38,733 bases of DNA from Paracamarosporium sp. OC-R06-R3 (taxonomy: Eukaryota; Ascomycota; Dothideomycetes; Pleosporales; Didymosphaeriaceae): NCBI GenBank assembly GCA_019828545.1, contig JACVRA010000595.1, forward strand, positions 1 through 38,733, given 5' to 3'. Of this stretch, positions 30,477 through 38,733 are shown one piece after another. The notes beneath the pieces were generated by a model, which searched no databases, was not told the DNA's origin, and saw only the letters and a program-made list of their open reading frames with translations. Every line of letters begins with the position of its first letter. Within the stretch, counting starts at the first letter, position 1. Made by a program: the position numbers and the translations under genes.

Positions 30477-32799
30477 CTATAGTAATATGTTCCTACATCT
30501 TTTCCAACGAACATGGCAATCAGGTCCCCATCTAGGATTTATTGGGGTACAGGTCTCTGTAGGTTTCTCTGCGTACTGTAACGCCGTTCTTCCACTCTTA
30601 TCTTTTGCATCTAGATCCAGGCCAATGACATCGAGAAGAAATACGAGCGAACTCCGAGTAAGAGATCCAGGCATAGCGACATGATGTAGTACCGTTCTCT
30701 CTTGAAGATCCTTCCTAAGCATATCAACGCCATATTCCTTCAAAGTCTCCAATATGTCGACTCTAAGTTCCCCTGTTCCAGCGTATAAATGTCCCAGGGT
30801 CTGTCCATCCTCTTTGACGAATGTTGCGTTTCCTGGAATCGCTAGTAGCAATTGTCAGATCTTGATGTCCGGGCTCCGTGTATGTCCTAGAAAATAGCTC
30901 GCCAATGGCGAGACCCCAGATTCGTCTAATTCTGAGCCGTGCACCCCTCGATTCAAGAGCAGTTGCACAGGCTCGGTCCCATGATGGTACCATTCGGAAA
31001 GCAGATGATGAAGAGCATTCCTCCCTCGTCCGTCCTTCGATGCCGCAAGCTCGACTTCGTTCGCTTTATCGTTATCTAGGACGACAGCTATTGTCTTAGA
31101 GCTCGCGCTTCGAGCAGCATAGTGGAGTGCATTAAGGCTTTCATCATTCGTCAATGTCACATCTGCCCCTAATGAGAGCTAAGTTTTAACTGACTTATGA
31201 TCGCCGGCTTGGCAAGCGAGATGTAATGCAGATTGTTGTCTTGCATTGACACACAGTAGGTTTGCTTTTCCGGCGAGCCTATGAATAATATCCTTACTTT
31301 TTCGTTGGTTGTATTTGATGCAGTGGATAGGGTAGTCGCCCGTATGGTCCTTCAAATTCAGATTGATCGTTATCTGAGAGAGAAGCGCATCCAACACCGC
31401 AATACCATTTGGAGATACTTCAAAGTCAACTAATTCGTCATCATCATACACTCTATGATGAATAAAACTCCGAACTCTTTCTTTTATTTTGTGAGCGTTG
31501 GCCCATTCATCATTGCACCTCCTCCAGTAGACCTCTGTGCGTAATGCAAGGTGTAGAGGAGTCTCATCGTAGTTTGACAAGGCATTTGGATCAGCGCCAT
31601 GTACAAGAAGGAGCTCAACCATCCTAGAATTTCCTGTCAGGGCAGCGAAATGCAAAGGCGTAAGACCCCGCGAGTCATGGATCGCCGTTTTCGTGAAACT
31701 TGACACACGCTTGGTGTTAACGTCTCCTTCTCCAAAATACACAGCTCTGGGTCTTGGGGGTGCTTTTCGAGAGACTCTGGTATCGATCTGTACGCCTTTT
31801 TCGAGAAGTAATGTCGCTATAGCTCTGTGTCCAAACTTGACGGCATAATGTATAGGAGTCATGTTGTTGATGTCGATGGTGTCAATTGGCATATCATGAT
31901 CCAGCAATAAAGCTACCAGTGATAGCTTGCAATGTGGCTTGTTAACAGCGTGGTGTATGGCGCTTTTCTTCTGTGGGTCTGTGACAGTCGCCGACATCCA
32001 GAAGCAACTCCATTACTAGATTTTGGCCTCCTGCTGCAGCTGCCTGGAGCGCGTTGACCTCAGCGCCCTTTTCAATCAGCAATCTCGCTATGTTTTTCAG
32101 ACCCAAGAGCGCTGCGTAGTAGAGCGGATTTGCTATCTCTTTGTGATCTTTGCACAAGTCCGGACTCGCCAAAGGCCTGTCGGGATTCCATAAGCAAATC
32201 CAGTTGATGTACGCAGGGTTCTCTTTTGAAAGTAGACGAATCGCTAACGTTACCTGGTTTCCTTCTATTTGCTCCACTGCTCTTTGAGCATGGCTGCTCC
32301 AAAACTCTGCCGAGTATCTGGCGAGGTTAAACAATTGGGGAAGGTCACAACCTAATTCTGACTCTTGGAATTGGAGAAGGTAGCTAAGGCAGCCGGTTGC
32401 TATAGCGTTATGGCAGACTTCACCTTGCATGCTGTACTTTGCTGCTTTTCCCGTCCGGATTCTGTCTGAGACGAGATACTCTTTGACCGAGTAATGCGCC
32501 AAAACAACAAACTCTCTCTGGTTTCCCCACTTGTCGCAACCTTCGGTTGCTATAGTGACAAGGCTGGAGCAGATGTTCAACGCTTCCAATGGATCTTCTA
32601 GAACTTCCTCATGATCGAATGCAGGGTCACGCTTTGCATCTATGGCGACAGTTTCAGCCACCTCCACCAAAGAGAGTGGTCTGACAGAAAAGGTCAGCCA
32701 TTGAAGAAGGCGGAGAGCGTATCGAGAGTGATTCTCGTCAATTGCAGCTAGAATTCGGTCATAAGTCTTATCCAGAGTCGGCGGTAGAGTTGCCAGTGG
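30477..32799 (-). pseudogene. Decayed NLR-like ankyrin-repeat gene (C-terminal part)
   Basis: Minus-strand coding of an NLR-type protein is recognisable but broken. From 32799 it reads LPPTLDKTYDRILAAI, LRLLQWLTFSVRPLSLVEVAE, then VVLAHYSVKEYL: the winged-helix/linker region that follows the NACHT ATPase in fungal STAND proteins. Ankyrin repeats follow (NPLYYAALLGLKNIARLLIEKGAEV, MTPIHYAVKFGH, LTPLHFAALTGNSRMVELLLVHGADP, TPLHLAL, ALHLACQAGDHKSV, NALHYAARS). The NACHT domain is absent and a TAA closes the frame at 32800-32802. A one-base shift occurs near 31985, a TAG at 31179-31181 and a TGA at 30855-30857, each with resemblance continuing in the right frame. In filamentous fungi such proteins often act in non-self recognition. 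Its N-terminal effector domain cannot be known. Confidence 0.75.
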
Positions 32800-32802
32800 T
32801 TA

Positions 32803-33200
32803 GCCCGAGAGCTATGCTGTCTGCCACGTCACACTACAGCACAAAGAACGTACTTAATCAACGGCTCGGCGGATCCAGTTAAGATTGTCTATCCTTCACA
32901 ATCAGAGGTTATGATCCCTATTCCATCTTTAGCGTCCGCGGTATGTGTAAGTGATGGGAACAGGGCATGCTTATTGAAGGCTAACGGCCATCAATCAGTG
33001 CTTCGATTATATGTAGCATTGGATCCATGGATTACATAACGCCGTTTCTTTCACACGTAGACATATCGAACAATAATATGATGGCGCCATATATTTATGC
33101 ATGAGATCTTCAAAAAGTTAATATAGGATAATTCGAGGACCAGATTTGCTCAATCATCAAATTGATTATCCATAAACGGATCCTTTCCACTAGAGATAAT
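32803..33200. other. Intergenic, no supported gene
   Basis: About 400 bp upstream of the decayed ankyrin gene. I searched it for NACHT P-loop coding on the minus strand and saw none, so the missing N-terminal half is deleted or has moved. Confidence 0.45.
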
Positions 33201-34257
33201 TCACAACGTCGTTCTCGCTTCAAACTTCAAAAGATCTCCTTGCACAATATCCTCTTTTTTGGCAAGTAGTTCATCCGGATCCCAATTTGCGCTCAATAGC
33301 CTGCCGTTCAGCCATGAAAGCTCCTCCGCTTGGCTTGTGAGCCATACGAGAAACGCTCCGCACAAGTTGGGGTCATCCACTAAATCTGTGCAAGTATCGT
33401 CAGTTGGAGCCTTATGGGTCTCTTTTTCTGCTTTCTCTTTCTCTTACAGCCGATACACTTGGGGTAAAGGATCAAATGGATAGAAAAGACCTACACTGCA
33501 TAAACTCTTTCGGCGCGTTTTCCTTCGCCATTTCAGAATCCACAGCACCCGGGTGCACTGCAACCGCCAGGATGCCCTCTTCGCCAAATTGCTCCGCCAC
33601 ATGCTCCACAATCCGTACTTGAGCCATCTTGCTAATGCAATATTTAGAATTCGCGATGATACCGCGTCGTATGCATGCCGCCATGGTGCCTACTACCGCG
33701 AATATCTTCGCGCTGCCTGCTGGCGAGGCGAGTAGCAACGGAATAAAGTAATGCGCAACGTGGTACGTCCCCAATGTATTGACGCCAAATGCCTGTGCCC
33801 ACTGTCCATCCTCCGCTGCGTCTCCATCCGTGACTTTGAGATGCACGTTCCCGGAATATCCCGAATTCAAGACCACTGCATCGAGACGGACTTCGCCATA
33901 TTCGGCTTTGGTTAAGCTTTCTTTGGCGAAAGTGGCAAGGGCACGCATTGAGGCTGGGTCCGCAACATCAACATCGTGAACGTGCACTGTTGTTTTCGGA
34001 GATATGGAGGCAATCTGCGAAACGATTGTGGAGAGGACAGACATCGAACTTGGGCGTGCTGCAAGCACAAGTGCCTCTGCGCCTGCACGAGCGTATGCCA
34101 AAGCAATACCTGCGCCAATACCGCGAGCCGCACCGATGACACATGCGGTGAAGTTAGGAGGCAGAGGGGTGTAAAGGAAGGTGTTGAGTGTAGGTCCCGG
34201 GGACGAATGAAGAGTTGATGTGAAGTTATCGATGGCACGTAAGCGGGGATCTGTCAT
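33201..34257 (-). CDS. Short-chain dehydrogenase/reductase
   Basis: Exons 34257-33495 and 33385-33201 flank a 109-bp intron (donor GTAGGT, branch CTGAC, acceptor CAG) and give 315 residues. The Rossmann nucleotide loop G-A-A-R-G-I-G is at 42-48. NSG (131-133) replaces the usual NAG, N160 lies in FGVNTLG, the active-site Y206 and K210 are in YCISK, and AVHPGAVDSEM is at 233-243. The usual catalytic Ser position (VVGTMAACIRRG) is atypical. Splicing adds LVDDPNLCGAFLVWL, LNGRLLSANWDPDEL and a Lys/Glu-rich tail, typical of fungal SDRs of this length; without it the protein stops soon after MQ. The substrate is unknown. It lies 337 bp from a P450 gene on the same strand, suggesting a shared pathway. 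Confidence 0.86.
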
Positions 34258-34594
34258 TTTCAGATCTCCCTTTCTAAGATACGGACCGATGGTGCAACTT
34301 AAAGAATAACGGCGTTAAGTCTGACGACCACGGTATTCTTATAGGTATACAAGCCAGTTTGATATGTCAAGAATCTTTTCCAAGGTCCTTGGAATACAGG
34401 TGAAAAACTTGGTGTGGTAGGACGGAGATAGTCTTCTTACTGGGACTTACCTTGCTCTTGCAGATTAGCCAGTATGAGTCAGTATGGGTCATTATTCTCA
34501 TCACTGCGAACAAATTGTAGAAAAGTTCTCACTGCAGTCTCTAGTATGTTATCTATTAATCTTATCTGCATAGCCTGAGCCAGTTTGGTTGGTT
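34258..34594. promoter_or_regulatory. SDR promoter / P450 3' region
   Basis: A 337-bp gap between two genes on the minus strand. It carries the SDR promoter. AGCCAGTATGAGTCAGTATGGGTCA near 34467 contains a short direct repeat (GAGTCAGTATGG / GAGTCA-like). No TATA box is clear. Confidence 0.4.
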
Positions 34595-36237
34595 TTAATC
34601 AGTTGCTTTCAGGTCATCACGTCGCTTCAGCCTTACCTCAAATGGCTTTCTTTCCACAACAGTAAATGTCCGTTGCTGATCGAACTCCAATTGCCCTGCT
34701 AATGTATCAGCAGGCAGTAGTTCGAATCTCCATAGCAAGCGAGCCAGGATAAGCCGCATTTCAGCCCATCCCAATATCTTCCCAATGCATGATCGCGGTC
34801 CAATCCCAAAAGGCTGGATTGCATTCAGCTGGTCCCCTCTGAATTTAGGGTCCTTGTCCTCCAGCCATCGTTCTGGGTGGAACACCTCGGGTTCATAAAA
34901 ATATTTCGGAGAGCGAGACACTGTCAAAGCATGTACGTTGACGAAGACACCTTCAGGTAAGCGTTCTCCAGCAACCGTGCCGCCTCCAGGGGGTACAATG
35001 CGAGGTGCACCAACCGGTCTGTTGTAATAAAGTCAGGTAGGCATTACTGCATGGAAACTTGAAGACTTACGTAGGGTTACAAAGACGGAGACCCTCGTTC
35101 AGAACAGCATTAATATAAGGTAGCTCTTTGATAGCTGAAAGAGAGATATCGTCCTCACACATGAATGCGGTTCGAATTTCGGCGGTTAGCAATGCGAGAT
35201 TTACAGGGTTCTTAACCAACAAGTTTACTGTCCCACTGAGCACAGTAATACTGGACTCGCTGCCTGCGATGATGAGAACACTAGAAAGAGCTCTCATTTC
35301 CGCTTGTATTAGACCATCTATTCCTTCATCGTCTCGTTTGAGCATAGAGACTATATCCGGTCTCTGTTTCTCGAGGTTCAAACGGCGGCTGATCTTGTCG
35401 CCGGCTAACTTCCAATGCTTCTCACCCTGTTTCATTACACTCTTTGGAATAGCAAGCCTCATCAACCAGTCAAGAGCCGGATAGTATCTTAGAGAAACCC
35501 TGTACGTAGCTGCCCTGAGGGACGTATGTATCATCGAACACCAGGCGTGAAATTCTGAGCTTTCCAGGCAGCCGAACGACTCTCCGAACCCCAGGTCTCC
35601 AATTTCATCAAATATAACGAATCCTATCCAACGCACGATATCGACGATTCCTCCTTGGCTATTCGATGAAGCTATTTTGTCCAATTTGAACATGAGCAGA
35701 CGAATATGGGCTTGAATTATTGGTTCCTGTATGCGAAGGGCCTTCTCTGTGAAACCCGGCTCCATAGCCTTGCGCATCCTAGAGTGAACCTTCGGGTCTA
35801 GTGCGTTCAAGACCGAACTGGGTCTTCCTGAGGGTGCACCATGCCAGAGTTTGCTCTTAGGAAAATGGGGACAGCCGGGCGTGTTCATATATATGTCCTG
35901 CCATGCTTCCGTTCGCGCGAAAGAAAGTTCGTCAGGCGCAACGCGCACAACGTCACCATAGCGTTTATGGATATCTTGAACGTCGGTGTGGAGCCACCCT
36001 GACCAGAGTGAGAAGATATAGCTGAGTCTTGTCGCAGACCAACGCTTCGGCCCCGGATATCTCGACAATGGGTGGAAGTAGATATTTGAGACAGCACATC
36101 CCAAAAGGTACTGTAACAATCATTCAGCAAATATTGAGCCAAGACGCAAGACGAATGCCTACCAAAGCAAAGGCTCCTAGCATTCCCAGCAGCTTGAGCG
36201 AAAAGTTCTGGAGAACTAGATTAAGAAATTCCATCAT
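34595..36237 (-). CDS. Cytochrome P450 monooxygenase (CYP65/isotrichodermin-hydroxylase-like)
   Basis: Three exons, 36237-36163, 36110-35071 and 35018-34595, with two 52-bp introns (donors GTAGGC and GTAAGT; branches CTGAAT and CTGAC) give 512 residues. The start has an N-terminal membrane anchor (MMEFLNLVLQNFSLKLLGML...), so the protein should sit on the ER membrane facing the cytosol. Family blocks: FHPLSRYPGPKRWSATRLSY, KYGDVVRVAPDELSF-type strand (here RYGDVVRVAPDELSF), I-helix AGSES at 307-311 (Ser where Thr is usual), ExxR at 364-367 (EGLR), PERW, and heme loop FGIGPRSCIG with the ligand Cys at 449. Similarity of the N-terminal blocks to fungal benzoate/trichothecene-type P450s is from memory; the substrate is unknown. 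All key residues are present, so it is probably active. Confidence 0.88.
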
Positions 36238-37027
36238 TTTCTGCGTACTGACATATGACTGGAACTGGAAAACGATGAAGATTGCTTAAAGGTCGCCCCA
36301 GAAACGAAAGAAAGAAGGGCACTGGAGGCACGGAGCATCAATCCTGGTGTGGTTCAATCAATTTCCTGCCACTTAGCCAGGGTGCAACGTAACATAAGAA
36401 AGAAGGCAATAAAATAAAAGCAGTGCGTTCGCACCTGAAAGGTGGCGAGGAGCTTTACACGCAGGCCAGACAGCCACATGACCACACTAACCTCGAACCG
36501 GAATCAGTAGAGCATTTGGAACTAGACTGAGGGAAGATGAATGGAGGTATTTTGGGGCACAGTGCATCTAATATTATGCATTTGGTGAACGGCGGGGGCG
36601 GTATCGGCACTGTCGCAAAGGCTGTTTATTGCGGCACAGTCGTGAGGAAGCTGACTGCAGCTGCAGATGACATCATACATAAGCTAGGAGGGTCGCATAC
36701 GTATGAGTTCGTCAAGGGCGAGATAGAATGAGCTGCTGCAGCGGGTATTGGATAACAGAACATTATGCCTAGTGTGGTACGCTGACGTACTCTAGAACTT
36801 GGTGCACTTGCATCGCGAGGGGGAAGGATTCTTTCGCGTTTCTAACCGAGGCTTTTTCGAGACCTGCTAAAACACTATTTCATCTACGTGACTTTATCCT
36901 CAAAAGGGCCCGTTTGAGGGGGTTATGGCCTTCTCGAAAGGCGCAGCGCTTACCGCCACCCTTATCATTAATCGCTAAATTGAATCAGGGCTTGTGGCCT
37001 TCCTATTTTTGAATTAATGGCTACTTA
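36238..37027. other. Intergenic, no firmly supported gene
   Basis: About 0.8 kb holding the P450 promoter. A 64-codon plus-strand ORF (36537-36731) has a glycine run but no family resemblance, and is left uncalled. Confidence 0.4.
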
Positions 37028-37426
37028 CAGTTGGTTCAGAATCTGTGCTGCACCATACCCCGCCAGGAATAATGCAAATATTATCACTGAAGCAATGAGG
37101 ATCCTTTTACGGCCCAGTATGTCGCTTTATTTCTTGAAGATTTGATGACTCCCGGCATTCGGTGAACTCACATCCCAATTACGGCATGGAAACACGTTAA
37201 TATAGCGTAAAAGATAAGCCGAGATAATGCAGGTGGCGCAGTCGAAACTACCCAGGTCATCCGTTATCCCTACCAAAGATGGGGATGTAATAATCATTTC
37301 GAGATTCGTAAGGAACAGTATGACACACAACCTACATACATCGGCCATATCGTTGAGGCTTTCCGTTGTAAAGACCAGATTCGGCGACTCAGTCCCTGTA
37401 ATTGTGAGTGAAACAGCATTGTGCAT
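37028..37426 (-). pseudogene. N-terminal remnant of an MFS (drug-efflux type) transporter
   Basis: From ATG 37426 the minus strand reads VFTTESLNDMADVCRLC, a first helix (VILFLTNLEMIITSPSLVGI), ITDDLGSF, a second helix (ATCIISAYLLRYINVFP), and after a disturbed stretch SDILGRKRILIASVIIFAL and LAGYGAAQILNQL. This is the order of TM1-TM3 of the DHA family, with the loop signature (L)SDxxGRKR. A TAA at 37127-37129 sits where Leu is expected just before SDILGRK. A GTGAGT donor is present, but no acceptor restores the frame. After NQL there is a GTAAGT-like donor and then no further transporter sequence, so TM4 onward are missing. Confidence 0.5.
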
Positions 37427-38482
37427 AGTTTGAAATGCTTTCCCGTTGGGTTTGTAGTTCTTCGTCGAGTGAGTGCGTTTCTGGTGGTTAAGAACAATTC
37501 AATTTGTGGAAGAAGGAAGGAACACGAAATTTGGCAATGAGTTCAGGCCTTATGACGTGAATTAAGAGTTGCTGGTGATTGTTACAATTAAGAACGACGT
37601 CACGTAATGTAGGTAATTTGAACGCCGAAAACTCCGTTGCAGGCCACGAGCAAATAGGTGAATATCAGCCCTCAGCTCAAACCGCGGCGAAGTTTCTGAT
37701 GCAATTGGGTTATCCGGAATGCTTGTGCCCATTCCGCCATATTGATTATTGATTAAGAAGGTGAGCGCTAACATATACAGGAGAGAATTTAGTAGATATT
37801 GGCGTGTCGTCTTTGTATGAGGGGATATGCCAATCTATCTTGTTCTGCATATAGTTGAGTCTGCTTGGTGGCCAGATTAGCGCGGCAGTATTTAGCTAAT
37901 GGGCATCTAGAGATATGGCTAGAATTTATTGACGCCGCCAATAAGCGACTTGTAATATTCATTTAAGGTAACCGGCAGCTTCTGAGTCGGGATCTTACAG
38001 ATTTGGAAGGACTGTAAACCTTCAAGCGCTAATTAACAATGCGAAACTCTGGATATGAACATTGCGCCAATGCCTATCGTCATTTGAGTTTACTGTGTGA
38101 ATGGCTATAGCCATACGCTACACCATACTCTCTGATCACAAACCAACTCAAAAGGTCGTCAATATCGCAAAGCGCTCTTCTTATCGCGAAGCTCACAATC
38201 AGCTACCATCGACATCATTCTTCACCAAGATCTCCAATCGATCTCTGTCTTTTGCCTGGCAACTGACAACGCAAGATTTTGTTCGATTTATCTTCTATCA
38301 CGTTAAGAGTAATCTAATCCAATATTAGCAAAGCGCTGCCTATTACAGAAATAATTATTAATTGTAGAAAAATAATCCTACTTATTACTACTATAATCTT
38401 TTATCCTCTTCTCTCTAAGGGTTTTTAATAGGCTGGTAAATGGGTAGGGTATACCCAGAGGTTAGGTAGGGGTTGGGTTCGG
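37427..38482. other. AT-rich region without supported genes
   Basis: About 1 kb. Short frames (37562-37774 minus, 38101-38328 plus) show no family resemblance. Near 38340-38400 the DNA is strongly AT-rich with runs of TAAT/TTAT, as in RIP-degraded repeats. Confidence 0.45.
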
Positions 38483-38485
38483 GGT

Positions 38486-38581
38486 GGTCCAAGCGTGGGT
38501 AGGGTTAAGGTTAGGTTGGTCAAAGCTTGGGTGAAGGTAGGGTAGGGGTGGTCAAAGCGTTAGGTTGTAACGAGGCTTAGG
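38486..38581 (+). repeat. G-rich 32-bp tandem repeat with telomere-like words
   Basis: Three units start with GGTC at 38486, 38518 and 38550, exactly 32 bp apart: GGTCCAAGCGTGGGT, GGTCAAAGCTTGGGT, GGTCAAAGCGTTAGG. The G-rich spacer contains GTTAGG, TAGGG and TTAAGGTTAGG, and the preceding 50 bases (TAGGTAGGGGTTGGG) are similar. The words resemble the fungal telomere unit TTAGGG but are too irregular to be a telomere. Confidence 0.6.
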
Positions 38582-38733
38582 ACTCACTGATCATATCGGG
38601 CCTCAGTGGCTCAGTTAGGCTATGATCGTCAGGAGCTTAAACGAGCAGGATCCTGGCAACGCGGATCAGGCCCACCCATATAGCCAGCTCCTGGCTGTAG
38701 ATAGCTCAGTAGCTTTTCTGTATCCTTTCGTAC
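38582..38733. other. Right edge of window, unassigned
   Basis: The last ~150 bases contain short repeated words (GGCTCAGT/TAGCTCAGT, AGCTCCTGGC). They could be the end of a repeat element that continues outside the window; no gene is visible. Confidence 0.3.

Noticed and set aside
36537..36731. 64-codon plus-strand ORF with a glycine run
   Set aside because: No family resemblance, no splice support and no homology pattern; an ORF this short is expected by chance.
38101..38328. 75-codon plus-strand ORF
   Set aside because: Composition resembles random AT-rich DNA and it sits in a gene-poor, repeat-degraded stretch.
38400..38581. True telomere or interstitial telomere array
   Set aside because: TTAGGG units are irregular and interrupted, and unique-looking sequence follows to the window edge.
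1..38733. CRISPR array, bacterial operon or prophage signals
   Set aside because: Spliced genes, HET domains, mitochondrial proteins and RIP show this is fungal nuclear DNA; no regularly spaced repeat array with unique spacers is present.

Overview
The window looks like nuclear DNA of a filamentous ascomycete, probably a Dothideomycete. The genes carry short spliceosomal introns, mostly 47-110 bp, with GTRNGN-type donors, CTRAY branch motifs and YAG acceptors. Two HET-domain genes are present, and a pogo/Fot1-class transposon has been inactivated by CpA-to-TpA nonsense changes typical of RIP. No search could be run; every gene model was built by eye from translations, splice signals and reading-frame phase.

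Left part (1-12 kb, accessory). A siderophore-type MFS transporter (500-2471) has a perfect ATCWGATAA iron-regulator site about 400 bp upstream. Next come a decayed membrane-protein gene (2681-3211), a spliced small membrane protein on the minus strand (3861-4473), two HET-domain genes in tandem (5192-7324 and 7696-9783), and a complete but RIP-mutated DNA transposon with inverted repeats and TA target duplication (9966-11798).

Middle part (12-22 kb, conserved core). Mitochondrial ribosomal protein mL40, the Rho-family GTPase Rho2, the stress-response protein Nst1 (divergent from RHO2 over about 0.9 kb) and phosphoacetylglucosamine mutase (PCM1/AGM1, five exons including a 14-nt one). Rho2 and PCM1 both bear on cell-wall construction.

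Right part (22-38.7 kb). A five-exon gene model ends in a serine-rich linker, an in-frame TAG and, in the same frame, a double-stranded-RNA-binding domain (22873-24037). After a 2.3-kb gap lies a 26-residue, eight-cysteine metallothionein encoded by two short exons around a 160-bp intron (26414-26654); neither exon is long enough to appear as an ordinary ORF. It is followed by mitochondrial amidotransferase subunit GatA, a small secreted cysteine-containing protein, a decayed NLR-like ankyrin gene, and a short-chain dehydrogenase next to a cytochrome P450. The last 2 kb hold an MFS transporter remnant, AT-rich DNA and a G-rich 32-bp tandem repeat with telomere-like words. The arrangement is a conserved core between two accessory, repeat-degraded flanks rich in incompatibility-type genes and their remains.
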